Below, piece by piece: positions 1 through 10,519 of a stretch of DNA of 52,799 bases. The position numbers were made by a program, and so were the translations under genes. The notes beneath the pieces were generated by a model, which saw only the letters and a list, made by a program, of their open reading frames with translations, ran no database searches and was not told where the DNA came from. Origin of the DNA: Ignavibacteriota bacterium. GTDB lineage: Bacteria; Bacteroidota; Ignavibacteria; Kapaibacteriales; UBA2268. The stretch is from contig JAGXGG010000089.1 of the NCBI GenBank assembly GCA_024636855.1, forward strand, positions 1 through 52,799. Direction: 5' to 3'. Numbering within the stretch: the first letter of the stretch is position 1; each line of letters opens with the position of its first letter.

Positions 1-685
1 CATCAGTATTAGCAACTGAACCCTCAGGGGGTATTTGCGCATATCCGTCTAGCCAATCTGTTGTAAGTATATGATATGAAGCATGGACACCAAGAGATAA
101 ATTTCTGTAAAGAAATACATCTATACCCATACCACCAACGGGATGAAAATCAATCTCATCTTGAACTTTGAATTCAGGATAGTGGATTCTGTCTCCACCT
201 GGGTCTAAGGGACTCTCTTGTATATCTTGATTTTGAAATGAAAGGATAGAAAAACCACCAAATATATAGTAGTTAATTTGAGAGCGAGGTAATAGATTCA
301 CAAATAAAAGAAAATCAACGGTAGTTATTTTTGTATTTCGCTCATAAGATCTTTTATCAGCATCAAGGAAGTATTCACGTGGGAATTGTCTGTAGAAATC
401 TTCGCCTAATCTATTGATATATCGGCGTTCGTATTTTAAATAACCTGTGCCAGCTCTAGCCCCTATAGCAAACTCTGGGACGTAAGGAATGAAATATCGC
501 GTAAAAAAGCCACCTGCATAACCAACATTATTATCTGTAAATTCACCGAAGTACTTAGTCAAATAACCGGTAGCTCCAACTTCTAGTCGCCCATCAGCAT
601 ATATACCTTCTTTAACGAAAGTTTGCGCATGTATAGAAATTGTTAAAGCTAAAAAGACTAGGGCAATTGTGTTTATCAACTTCAT
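1..685 (-). CDS. Outer-membrane beta-barrel protein (OmpA-like barrel), C-terminus cut by window edge
   Basis: An open frame runs from an ATG at 685 down to position 2 with no stop, so the protein continues beyond the window; about 228 residues are visible. It opens with a clear signal peptide (MKLINTIALVFLALTISIHA, probably cleaved before QTF). Alternating aromatic/polar strands rich in Gly and Tyr follow, such as GYAGGFFTRYFIPYVPEF and GGMGIDVFLYRNLSLGVHAS, which is typical of a membrane barrel. An in-frame ATG at 703 would add six residues, and neither start has a good Shine-Dalgarno. It lies 35 bases downstream of the purA stop on the same strand, so it may be cotranscribed. Family membership beyond 'outer-membrane barrel' is inference. 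Many such proteins carry a C-terminal OmpA peptidoglycan-binding domain, but that part is not visible. Confidence 0.7.
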   Translation of the reverse strand, partial: MKLINTIALVFLALTISIHAQTFVKEGIYADGRLEVGATGYLTKYFGEFTDNNVGYAGGFFTRYFIPYVPEFAIGARAGTGYLKYERRYINRLGEDFYRQFPREYFLDADKRSYERNTKITTVDFLLFVNLLPRSQINYYIFGGFSILSFQNQDIQESPLDPGGDRIHYPEFKVQDEIDFHPVGGMGIDVFLYRNLSLGVHASYHILTTDWLDGYAQIPPEGSVANTD

Positions 686-720
686 ATTATATAAACACTT
701 CATTTGTTATTTGGTTACTT

Positions 721-2402
<1,682 letters not shown>

Positions 2403-2404
2403 AA

Positions 2405-3340
2405 TTATGCTGTTATTGTTTTGACATCATTTTCGCCAATGTCAGTTTTCTTAACATTAGAGAAATACCATAATGCAAATGGAGTTGCAATAAATATAGA
2501 TGAATAAGTACCAACTATAAATCCTACAAGCATAGTAAATGCAAAACCTTCAAGAGTTGGACCACCGAAGAATAATAGTACTAATAGAACTATCTCAGTT
2601 GTCAAAGTAGTATTAACAGATCTAGAAAGAGTCTCGTTTATACTTCTATTGAATATACTTACTAATGATTTACCTTTCATCAAATCTCTATTCTCTCTTA
2701 CCCTATCAAAGATGATAACGGTATCATTAATTGAATAACCAACAACAGTTAACATAGCGGCTAGTATTGTTTGGTCTATTTCTAAACTAAATAACCCTGT
2801 TTGTTGAAATATAATAACAATTAGGAATGTAACCATTATATCATGAACTAAAGCAACTAGGGCAGCTAATCCAAAACTAAATTCAAATCTAAATGCTAAA
2901 TATAATAATATTACCATTGAAGAAAACAATATAGCCAAGAATGCTTGAGTTCGCATCTCATTACCAATCTTTGGACCAATTTTATCTACTTTCAATACCT
3001 CATGAGGATTATCAGAAAATTTGTTATTTAGTCCATTCTTTAATATTTCAGGTGCATTATCAGAATCTTTAATACGAATTAAAAAAGAACCTTCCGAACC
3101 GAATGTTTTAATCTCACTAGATTCGAATCCAATTTCACTAACAGCAGTTCTTAATTCTGATGTTGACATTGTCTTAGCAAATTTAACACCTACTTCAGTA
3201 CCACCTGTAAAGTCAATACCGAATTTAGGAGGAAAAACTAAAGCTATAATTAATCCAAATACTATTGTGCTAAGAGATACTGTTAAAAGTATCTTTCTTT
3301 TAGCTACGAAATCTATGTTTGTTTTATCAAAAAATTGCAT
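2405..3340 (-). CDS. secF: Protein translocase subunit SecF
   Basis: SecF pairs with SecD in the inner membrane, using the proton gradient to pull proteins out of the SecYEG channel. The 311-residue product shows an N-terminal membrane segment, the FGIDFTGGTEV signature near residue 40, a small periplasmic domain (about 50-120), then a five-helix RND-type bundle with the conserved VGYSINDTVIIFDRVREN motif (residues about 200-217). The ATG follows an AAGGAAG ribosome site and lies 18 bases after the secD stop. Unlike the single-chain SecDF of many Bacteroidota, SecD and SecF are separate here. Confidence 0.95.
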   Translation of the reverse strand: MQFFDKTNIDFVAKRKILLTVSLSTIVFGLIIALVFPPKFGIDFTGGTEVGVKFAKTMSTSELRTAVSEIGFESSEIKTFGSEGSFLIRIKDSDNAPEILKNGLNNKFSDNPHEVLKVDKIGPKIGNEMRTQAFLAILFSSMVILLYLAFRFEFSFGLAALVALVHDIMVTFLIVIIFQQTGLFSLEIDQTILAAMLTVVGYSINDTVIIFDRVRENRDLMKGKSLVSIFNRSINETLSRSVNTTLTTEIVLLVLLFFGGPTLEGFAFTMLVGFIVGTYSSIFIATPFALWYFSNVKKTDIGENDVKTITA

Positions 3341-3358
3341 TTTTTCTTCCTTTTCAGA

Positions 3359-5494
3359 TTAAGAATTTTTAGATTGACCAAAACTAAATGATGAATCTTT
3401 TCCATCAGAAAGTTGTAGTTCAATAAGTGAACGAGAAACCATTATAGCAGTAAATAAAGTACTAAGTATACCAATCATCAATGTAAGAGCAAATCCTCTA
3501 ATCAAACCAGTACCTACATAATAAAGTATCAAACCAGTCATAAATGTAGTAATGTTAGAGTCAAAGATTGCAGACATAGCTTTACTAAATCCTTCATCTA
3601 TTGCTGATCTCAAGGAACGTCCTTTATTTAGTTCTTCTCTTACCCTTTCAAATATTAGGATATTCGCATCTACGGCCATACCGAGTGTAAGTACTATACC
3701 AGCTATACCAGGTAATGACAAAGTACCACCAAGTGAAGCAAGAATAGTGAAAATAACCATGATATTAATAAGAAGTGAAATATCTGCAACTATACCAGCT
3801 CTAGAATAGTAAATAATCATAAATAATATTACTAAAGCAAATGCAAATAACGTTGAATTAACACCGCTAGAAATAGAGTCATCACCAAGTGAAGCACCTA
3901 CCACTTTCTCTTCAATGATTTTAACAGGAGCCTTCAAAGCACCTGCTTTTAATACGATTTCAAGTAAGCTTGCTTCTTTTGCATTAGCCATTCCTGAAAT
4001 TTGAGAACTACCACCAGAAATTTTTGAATTAACATTAGGTGCAGAATAAACATTACCATCTAAAACGATTGCTATTCTCTTACCAACATTAGCACCAGTA
4101 ATAGAGGCCCATTTGTCAGAACCATCTGAGTTCATAGACATATTCACAACCCAAGAGTTTGAAGTTGGATCTACATTTTTACCTGCATCTACAATCACAT
4201 CACCTGTTAATTCTGGTTCAGATTTTAAACCATAGAAATCAAGGAATTGACCTGTGATTTTCTCAGCATCTGAAGCTTCTGATTTTGCTTGGAAAGCAAG
4301 TTCAGTATCAAAAGGTAATAAAGATTTAATCTTAGGATTATTTAACATAATTTTAAGTTTAGCCAAAGAATCCTCATGAATTCTGAAATAGTAGTTTCCT
4401 TGTTGAGGGAAGCTATTAATATCATAACTTACGGGTTGCATTTGGCCATCTTTACTATCACCTACCCAGAATGTAGCAAACATTCTAGTGAATGGGTGTT
4501 TAGATGCGTATAAGTTTTGAGCAGCTTTTTCTGATAATCCTTCATAAGGATTAGAAGTGTCAGCTTTTGCAACATCTTCTTTCTTATTAGTATCCGTAGT
4601 ATTAACTACATCGCTATTTTCTACAGTAGAATCAGTTGATTTCAATTCAGCAGTTGCATCTGGAGCAGGTACTACTTGTTCAGTTACATTTGCTGTATCT
4701 GTTTGTTCCATATTAGTAGCATCAGGTGATTTACTATTATTAGAAGCTAGCATTTTATCAATCTTTTGAAAAGACTGAACTAATTCAGCATTACTTCTAA
4801 CTAATTTGAATTCAAGTCGAGCAGTTGTTTCCAATAAACTTCTGATTTGTGATTCATCAGTAACACCTGGTAGTTCAAGAAGAATTCTTCTGCTACCTTG
4901 TTTTTGTATATTTGGCTCAGAAACACCATATTTATCAATACGTTGTCTGATAACTTCTTGAGCTTGATTGATAGCTCCATCAGCATTATTAGTTAATTCT
5001 TCTAGAATTGCTTCTTCTGATGCATTACTAATATCACCTAAATCGAAGTATGAGATTAAGCTTTTGCCTTCAGGCTTTGCTATTTCATTGAATTTTCTTG
5101 AGAAAATATCTACTACAGACTCATCTGATGTTTGTGATTCTTTTTCAGTCGCTTCTAAAACTCTATCAAAAGTATCGTCAATAGCTTCTTTTTGAGCAGT
5201 TTCTCTAAGAAGTTTAACAACGTCAACTTCCATAGTTACATACATACCACCCTTCAAGTCTAGGCCTAGTTGCAAAGAATTCTCTTTTGCACTTTGGTAT
5301 TCTTGACCATAGTTCTTTTTGAATTCATTCATTATAGCTAACGAATCTGCCGGGTTAGCTGCTTTGTTTGCCCTTTGCAAATAATCAGCTCTAGTGGATT
5401 CCAATTGGGAATAGTTATACGTAGGATAAAGTGCGAATATCGCAGCTATTATAGGAATAACTATTAACGCTATTTTACCAATTTTCGATTTCAA
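3359..5494 (-). CDS. secD: Protein translocase subunit SecD, with a long low-complexity insert
   Basis: SecD is the larger partner of SecF in post-translocation pulling and folding of exported proteins. It has an N-terminal helix (7-24), the LGLDLKGGMYVTMEVD motif (76-91), a periplasmic P1 region, and a C-terminal RND bundle with LTLGMAVDANILIFERVREE. At 711 residues it is longer than typical SecD. The extra length includes a Thr/Asp/Asn/Ala-rich, apparently disordered insert at about 250-318 within the periplasmic part. The start is TTG at 5494: an in-frame TAA lies immediately upstream and GGAGG sits six bases before the TTG, so this start is well determined. It is the first gene of the secD-secF-STAS operon. 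Confidence 0.95.
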   Translation of the reverse strand: MKSKIGKIALIVIPIIAAIFALYPTYNYSQLESTRADYLQRANKAANPADSLAIMNEFKKNYGQEYQSAKENSLQLGLDLKGGMYVTMEVDVVKLLRETAQKEAIDDTFDRVLEATEKESQTSDESVVDIFSRKFNEIAKPEGKSLISYFDLGDISNASEEAILEELTNNADGAINQAQEVIRQRIDKYGVSEPNIQKQGSRRILLELPGVTDESQIRSLLETTARLEFKLVRSNAELVQSFQKIDKMLASNNSKSPDATNMEQTDTANVTEQVVPAPDATAELKSTDSTVENSDVVNTTDTNKKEDVAKADTSNPYEGLSEKAAQNLYASKHPFTRMFATFWVGDSKDGQMQPVSYDINSFPQQGNYYFRIHEDSLAKLKIMLNNPKIKSLLPFDTELAFQAKSEASDAEKITGQFLDFYGLKSEPELTGDVIVDAGKNVDPTSNSWVVNMSMNSDGSDKWASITGANVGKRIAIVLDGNVYSAPNVNSKISGGSSQISGMANAKEASLLEIVLKAGALKAPVKIIEEKVVGASLGDDSISSGVNSTLFAFALVILFMIIYYSRAGIVADISLLINIMVIFTILASLGGTLSLPGIAGIVLTLGMAVDANILIFERVREELNKGRSLRSAIDEGFSKAMSAIFDSNITTFMTGLILYYVGTGLIRGFALTLMIGILSTLFTAIMVSRSLIELQLSDGKDSSFSFGQSKNS

Positions 5495-5637
5495 TTAATG
5501 CCTCCGAGTATTTATCTCGATAATCTCTTATTATGAAAAATTGTGAAAAGTACAAGCACGAATATAAGGCATTGGATTTAAAATTCAAATGAATTAAAAT
5601 CATTTTTTTTCAACTATGTCTAATTTGTGTCTAATTC

Positions 5638-7149
5638 TTACCTCAGAAAGAACGAAACATTTGGTCCAATCTGAAAACTAAATAAGTACCAAATGCCTAA
5701 TAACAGTGTCCATGCAACGAATAAAGCTATTGAAAATGGTAGTAAAGATGAGATTAATTCTCCCATGCTAACATCTTTTTTAAATTTTTGTGCAAATACA
5801 ATTAATAATGGAAAATAAGGTAATAATGGAGTAATCATATTTGTAGTGCTATCCCCTATTCTATATACTAACTGCGTAGCCTCTGGAGTAATTCCTAATA
5901 TCATAAACATTGGTACGAATACCGGAGCAAGTATAGCCCACTTGGCAGAAGCGCTTGATATAGAAAGATTAAGCAACATACTAAATACAAGAAATGTCAA
6001 AAATAATGGTAAACCAGATAGTCCTATATTTGAGATAAACCCAGCTCCTTTTACTGCTATTATCATATCCAGCTCCGACCAGTTGAAATAATGGAGGAAT
6101 TGACCTGCTGCAAAGGCAATCACGATATATGATGCCATTGTTCCCATTCCTGAGTTCAACATCTCTACTATATCGCTAGATGATTTTATAGTTCCAGAGA
6201 TTTTCCCATAAACTAGACCTGGGAAAAAGAATAACAGTATAATTATAGGTATTATGCTTTTGAAAAGATATGTCAGTTCCCCATTATCATCTCTGAAAAA
6301 AGCATTTTCTGGAATTGATAAGACTGCTATGATAACGAGTATTGCAAAAAACAATAAATATGAATATAAAAGAGCTTTTTTATGTATTGTAAATGTACTC
6401 TCAATAATATCATCACTACCTAAATCTGGTTTATACTTTCCTAATCTAGGTTCTACAATTCTGTTGTTTACTATTGTACATACTATTGCAACAAGGAAAG
6501 TAGAAACTATCATGAAGTAATAATTAGCTGTTGGATATACATTATAACTACTATCTATTGTTTGTGCAGCTTGATGAGTTAAACCCGACAACAAAGGATC
6601 AAGAGCGGTTATCAATAAATTCGCTGAAAACCCACCATTTATCGCTGCAAAAGAAGTGATAACACCTGCTAATGGATTCTTCCCAATAGCTCTGTATGTC
6701 AAACCAGCAAGTGGCGGAACAACAATAAGCCCTGCATCAGCTATCAAACTACTATTGACTGATACAAATACAATTGTAAATACTACCAAATTATCAGGCA
6801 CTTTGGAAATAGTATATTTGAGTGTTGCTTCAAAAAGGCCAGATTTTTCTGCAATTATAATCCCAAACATAGTGGCTAAGACCACGCCTAGTGGGGGGAA
6901 ATTGATGAAATTCTTTACTGCTGAGGTAAGTACTTCTCTGAGTCCTTCTAATGATAAAATGCTTTTTACGACAATCGTTTCATTAGTAACAGGATGTACA
7001 ACTGATGTACCTATTAAGCTAAAAATAACAGAAAGTATTATAGTGAAAAGTGCAAGAATTAAGAAAAGAAAGAAAGGATTTGGTAATTTGTCCGATACTT
7101 TCTCAACAGTTTTGAGAAAACTAAATATTAAATTTTTGTTATTTTTCAT
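5638..7149 (-). CDS. AbgT-family transporter
   Basis: A 503-residue inner-membrane protein with roughly a dozen hydrophobic segments, matching the AbgT family in length and in conserved patches: an N-terminal KVSDKLPNPFFLFLIL, the hairpin-loop region SSLIADAGLIVVPPLAGL, and a C-terminal GDSTTNMITPLLPYFPLLI. Characterised members take up p-aminobenzoyl-glutamate or export sulfonamides and p-aminobenzoate; the substrate here cannot be read from sequence. No AbgA/AbgB-type peptidase lies beside it. The start is 29 bases from a divergent glycosyltransferase gene, so its promoter must overlap coding sequence. It is separated from the downstream secD by 143 bases. Confidence 0.88.
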   Translation of the reverse strand: MKNNKNLIFSFLKTVEKVSDKLPNPFFLFLILALFTIILSVIFSLIGTSVVHPVTNETIVVKSILSLEGLREVLTSAVKNFINFPPLGVVLATMFGIIIAEKSGLFEATLKYTISKVPDNLVVFTIVFVSVNSSLIADAGLIVVPPLAGLTYRAIGKNPLAGVITSFAAINGGFSANLLITALDPLLSGLTHQAAQTIDSSYNVYPTANYYFMIVSTFLVAIVCTIVNNRIVEPRLGKYKPDLGSDDIIESTFTIHKKALLYSYLLFFAILVIIAVLSIPENAFFRDDNGELTYLFKSIIPIIILLFFFPGLVYGKISGTIKSSSDIVEMLNSGMGTMASYIVIAFAAGQFLHYFNWSELDMIIAVKGAGFISNIGLSGLPLFLTFLVFSMLLNLSISSASAKWAILAPVFVPMFMILGITPEATQLVYRIGDSTTNMITPLLPYFPLLIVFAQKFKKDVSMGELISSLLPFSIALFVAWTLLLGIWYLFSFQIGPNVSFFLR

Positions 7150-7178
7150 TTCGTCAATATATCAAATTCTGGAAATAA

Positions 7179-8090
7179 ATGAACGAGAATATCTCAGTTA
7201 TTATCATCTCTTATAATTGTAAGCAATATGTAGAGGATTGTATAAAATCAATCATATTCACATGCTACGAAGCAATTCCTGAGATTATAATAGTTGATAA
7301 TAATTCGAGTGATGATACTGTTAAGTATATAACGAATATGTATCCTAAAGTGAAAATAATAGAAAATAATGTTAATAAGGGTTATGCTGCTGCTATCAAT
7401 ATTGGTGTAGAAGTATCTTCTGGTGATTATCTAATACTATCTAATGCAGATATTGTATATAAAAAGAATACAATTTATGGTTTAGTAGATAGACTGAAGT
7501 CTTATGATAATAAAGCAATTATTGGGCCTCAACAATTATATAATAATGGTAATTATCAGCGTTCGTACGGATATTTCCCGACTGTCAAAAGGGGTTTGTA
7601 CGACTTACTTGGAATCACGAGATTAAAGCTTGCATTGAAAAAGAAATCCTTTGTAGGTGGAACTAGAAAAGACTATAAGGTAGAGTATCTAGACGGAGCT
7701 GTACTTTGTACTACTAGACATATTTTAAATCAGTTAAATGGTTTTGATGAGAGATTTTTCTTTTACTCAGAAGAAGCCGATTTCTGCTACAGAGCTAAGA
7801 AAGAATATATAGAGTCAGTTTTAGTATCTGAATATCAAGTGATTCACCACAGAGGTGGCTCCCAAGAAAATAAAGGAATGAATGATGAAAGTATAAATAT
7901 GATTATAGAATCAGAAGCTAAATTCATACATTTACATCATAAATCCTTTAATGTAAAGATATACTTTACATTACAACTCATTTTCTTTAAGCTATTGCTC
8001 GTGTTAAGTAGAACAACAAAAGATACTACTCGTACTGAGAATAACAAGAAATATATAAAAGCAATAAAATCGGTTTTAAATGGAAACTAA
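7179..8090 (+). CDS. Family 2 glycosyltransferase (rhamnosyltransferase-like)
   Basis: A cytoplasmic or membrane-associated GT-A enzyme that moves a sugar from a nucleotide sugar to a glycan acceptor. The 303 residues begin with the classic IIISYNCKQYVEDCIKSI strand-helix. IIVDNNSSDDT (38-48), the metal-binding SNAD at 88-91, and the acceptor-side block LDGAVLC...GFDERFFFYSEEADFCYRAK (171-207) with its Glu-Asp pair then follow. This arrangement is typical of the RfbF/WcaA-like GT2 branch acting on O-antigen, capsule or cell-wall polymers. A hydrophobic segment near 255-272 may attach it to the membrane. Its 3' end overlaps the next gene by 11 bases, implying coupled translation. Confidence 0.88.
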   Translation: MNENISVIIISYNCKQYVEDCIKSIIFTCYEAIPEIIIVDNNSSDDTVKYITNMYPKVKIIENNVNKGYAAAINIGVEVSSGDYLILSNADIVYKKNTIYGLVDRLKSYDNKAIIGPQQLYNNGNYQRSYGYFPTVKRGLYDLLGITRLKLALKKKSFVGGTRKDYKVEYLDGAVLCTTRHILNQLNGFDERFFFYSEEADFCYRAKKEYIESVLVSEYQVIHHRGGSQENKGMNDESINMIIESEAKFIHLHHKSFNVKIYFTLQLIFFKLLLVLSRTTKDTTRTENNKKYIKAIKSVLNGN

Positions 8091-8913
8091 ATATGATTTG
8101 GCAATAGCCTACAGGATATATCCCAAAGTATCGAAAGTGCCTGCTATACACACTGATAATAAGTATGAGCTCTCAAGAGTTTGTCTTGAGTCTTTCTATA
8201 ATTCTGTAAAACATGTAAAGGCATACATCTATATAATATTAGATGGATGTCCAGATGAGTACAAAGAACTATTTGAGAAGACTCTTATTGGAATAGATTA
8301 CGAATTCATTGATAAAGATGGAGTTGGCAATGCACAAACATTTAGCTTGCAAATGGATTTATTGCTCAATCAAGACAAAAGCGAAATAATTTACTTTGCA
8401 GAAGATGATTATTACTATCTTGAAAATGCTTTTACAGAGCTAATTAAAGCAGTCAATGACCCAAGAGTTGATTTTCTTACTCCTTATGATCATCCAGATA
8501 CTTACAACACGGATTTCCATAATTATAAAAAAGAGTATTTAGAGATAGCAGGTCGCAAATGGGGAATAATGTCGAGCACTACTATGACATTTATGACTAC
8601 TAAAAAGATTCTCCGAGAAACTAAGCATATATTTGATACTTATACAATTAGAAATTATGATGCTTCGCTATGGTTATCCCTCACAAAACTTAATGCTTTT
8701 AACTTTGCTTTGATGATAAAGTTCATGTTTACAAATATACCATACTTCAAAATATACTTGAAACTAATCTATTTCACCCTCTCACAGGTACTATTTGGCA
8801 AGAAAAGGATATTAGTTCAAGCAGTACCAGCTTTGGCTACACACATGGAAGTTGCATTTCTATCGCATAATATTGATTGGTATAAAGAGTTTGAGAAACA
8901 TGAAACCAAATAA
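8080..8913 (+). CDS. Putative glycosyltransferase (GT2-like, divergent)
   Basis: A 277-residue protein without signal peptide. The fold looks like a GT-A transferase: an early SRVCLESFYNSVKH helix, a strand ending IILDGCPDEY (52-61), and an acidic metal-site-like motif YFAEDDYYYLENAF (105-118), where many family 2 enzymes carry DxD. A semi-hydrophobic stretch at about 205-240 could be a membrane-contacting helix. The classic C-terminal ED motif is not obvious, so this is a divergent member and the sugar is unknown. It overlaps the upstream glycosyltransferase by 11 bases and the downstream amidohydrolase by 14, so the three are almost certainly made together. Confidence 0.65.
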   Translation: METKYDLAIAYRIYPKVSKVPAIHTDNKYELSRVCLESFYNSVKHVKAYIYIILDGCPDEYKELFEKTLIGIDYEFIDKDGVGNAQTFSLQMDLLLNQDKSEIIYFAEDDYYYLENAFTELIKAVNDPRVDFLTPYDHPDTYNTDFHNYKKEYLEIAGRKWGIMSSTTMTFMTTKKILRETKHIFDTYTIRNYDASLWLSLTKLNAFNFALMIKFMFTNIPYFKIYLKLIYFTLSQVLFGKKRILVQAVPALATHMEVAFLSHNIDWYKEFEKHETK

Positions 8914-10390
8914 GTTAAGTATTAGTATTATGAATGGATTAATTGAATCTATTGATAACTCGGATATTTCTGAGATAATAATTGATGGAACTTCTAGCTG
9001 TTTTGAAAATGCTTATATAATTCCAGGTATAGTAGATGCTCACGCACATATAATTGGATTAGGTGAAAATCTAAATACTATAAGACTAGAGAAAGCAAAA
9101 TCTAAAAGTGAGTTAATTCAACTAATAAAAAAGATTGATACAATAGAAGGATGGATCACTGGTCGAGGTTGGAATGAAGAGAACTGGGATGATAAAGACT
9201 TGCATAGATTAGATTTAGATTCAATTAGTTCAGAAACCCCTATATTCTTAGTTCGAGTAGATGGACACGCAGCTTGGGTTAATTCTAAAGCATTAGAAGT
9301 ATCAGGGATTAATAATCTTACAGCTAACCCCAAAGGTGGGAGTATCCAAAAAGATACAGAAGGCAACCCGACAGGGATATTAATAGACAATGCAATTGAG
9401 CTAGTTCGAGATAATATACCCAAAGTGAGTAATGAGCGAATTAAAAAGTATATTCTTGATGCTTGTTACGAGTGTCTGAGAAATGGAATTACTGAAGTTC
9501 ATGATATGGATGTTCATTTAAATCATTTACAAGCTTATAAAGAGTTAGATAACGATAATCTATTACCTATTAGACTTGTGCAATATATCAGAGGATTTGA
9601 CGGCGAGTATAAGCAATTACAACCTCGGCCCTACTTCGGAAATAATCTACAAATTATAGGCCTGAAGTTCTATGCAGATGGAGCATTAGGTAGCCGAGGT
9701 GCATTGATGATAGATAAGTATAATGATGCTGAAACTTACGGATTAGAGTTGATCAGTAGTGATGAATTATCTGAGAGAGCATCAGAGGGTTGTGATAATG
9801 GTTGGGACATAGCAGTTCATGCCATAGGTGATAAAGCTAATAGAAATGTACTCGATGTATATCAAAAACTTAGAAACGATAACTACAAAAATATATTAAG
9901 AATTGAACACTCTCAACTAGTACACCCTGAAGATATAAAAAGATTCTCAGACCTAAACGTGTTTGCTTCAGTACAGCCAATCCATTGCACATCTGACAAG
10001 AACATGGCAATAAAAAGATTAGGTGAAGATTACAAGTTTGCATACCCTTGGAAAACCTTATTAGATTTCAACACAATATTGATTGCTGGTTCGGACTTCC
10101 CTATCGAGGCACATAATCCTTTCTTTGGGCTTGATTCGTTTATAAATCGTAAAGCATTGAATGAAGAAGAAACTTGGCAAAAGCAAGAGACGTTAACACT
10201 CGAAGATGCTTTAAATTCATATTGTTACACCCCTCACTTAGCAACTAGAAATTCAAACTCTGGTTCATTAGAAATCGGCAACAGAGCTGATATAACTATC
10301 ATAGACAATGACTTAAACCAATCAAATAACATCAAAAATACTAAAGTACTAGCCACTGTTTCCAATGGAACCTTAACTAAACACTTATAA
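8900..10390 (+). CDS. YtcJ-like amidohydrolase (amidohydrolase family 3)
   Basis: A cytoplasmic metal-dependent hydrolase of the amidohydrolase superfamily, 496 residues from the chosen start. Visible motifs are the metal site GIVDAHAH (43-50), GRGWNEENW (88-96), DGHAAWVNSKAL (121-132), ITEVHDMD, IAVHAIGDKAN, an IEHSQLVHPEDI strand, and the catalytic-aspartate strand IAGSDFPIEAHNPF near the end. This combination is characteristic of YtcJ-type proteins, whose natural substrates are mostly unknown. The frame is open back to 8852, but the ATG at 8900 is preferred: it gives a normal N-terminus and only a 14-base overlap with the upstream gene. Co-translation with two glycosyltransferases is the only clue to function. 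Confidence 0.85.
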   Translation: MKPNKLSISIMNGLIESIDNSDISEIIIDGTSSCFENAYIIPGIVDAHAHIIGLGENLNTIRLEKAKSKSELIQLIKKIDTIEGWITGRGWNEENWDDKDLHRLDLDSISSETPIFLVRVDGHAAWVNSKALEVSGINNLTANPKGGSIQKDTEGNPTGILIDNAIELVRDNIPKVSNERIKKYILDACYECLRNGITEVHDMDVHLNHLQAYKELDNDNLLPIRLVQYIRGFDGEYKQLQPRPYFGNNLQIIGLKFYADGALGSRGALMIDKYNDAETYGLELISSDELSERASEGCDNGWDIAVHAIGDKANRNVLDVYQKLRNDNYKNILRIEHSQLVHPEDIKRFSDLNVFASVQPIHCTSDKNMAIKRLGEDYKFAYPWKTLLDFNTILIAGSDFPIEAHNPFFGLDSFINRKALNEEETWQKQETLTLEDALNSYCYTPHLATRNSNSGSLEIGNRADITIIDNDLNQSNNIKNTKVLATVSNGTLTKHL

Positions 10391-10392
10391 TA

Positions 10393-10423
10393 TTTGTAAT
10401 TAAATAATTTTTTTGTAATTTTG
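10393..10423 (+). promoter_or_regulatory. Bacteroidetes-type promoter for rpsA
   Basis: A -33-like TTTG at 10393-10396 and a -7-like TAATTTTG at 10416-10423 are separated by 19 bases. This matches the known Bacteroidetes consensus TTTG-(17-23)-TAnnTTTG. A start of transcription would fall near 10428-10430, giving rpsA a leader of about 90 bases. It is the clearest promoter of this type that I found in the window. Confidence 0.6.
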
Positions 10424-10425
10424 TG

Positions 10426-10453
10426 TCCTTTGCTAAAGCAAAGATTTAAAGGA
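10426..10453 (+). promoter_or_regulatory. Leader hairpin with two alternative pairings at the 5' end of rpsA mRNA
   Basis: CTTTGC (10428-10433) can pair perfectly with GCAAAG (10438-10443) around a four-base loop. Alternatively TCCTTT (10426-10431) can pair with AAAGGA (10448-10453); the two overlap and exclude each other. No T-run follows, so it is not a terminator. It sits at or next to the predicted transcription start. Ribosomal protein S1 autoregulates through its leader in some bacteria, so a regulatory or mRNA-stability role is possible but unproven here. Confidence 0.3.
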
Positions 10454-10519
10454 TGCAATTATATTTAAACTATTGACATCCATATTGTTAAACTAAATTA
10501 ATTTTTTTTGGAGAGCTAA

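Noticed and set aside
5520-5610. AT-rich inverted repeat AATTC/GAATT between the AbgT gene and secD, considered as a terminator
   Set aside because: The stem is only five A/T-rich pairs and is followed by a mixed sequence rather than a T-run.
7099-7119. Perfect eight-base hairpin (TTTCTCAA / TTGAGAAA)
   Set aside because: It lies inside the AbgT coding sequence, a few dozen bases after its start, with no T-run on either strand; it is not a terminator, and coding constraint can explain it.
5638-10390. AbgT transporter and the amidohydrolase as a p-aminobenzoyl-glutamate uptake and cleavage system
   Set aside because: They are on opposite strands, and the hydrolase is YtcJ-like rather than an M20 peptidase like AbgA/AbgB.
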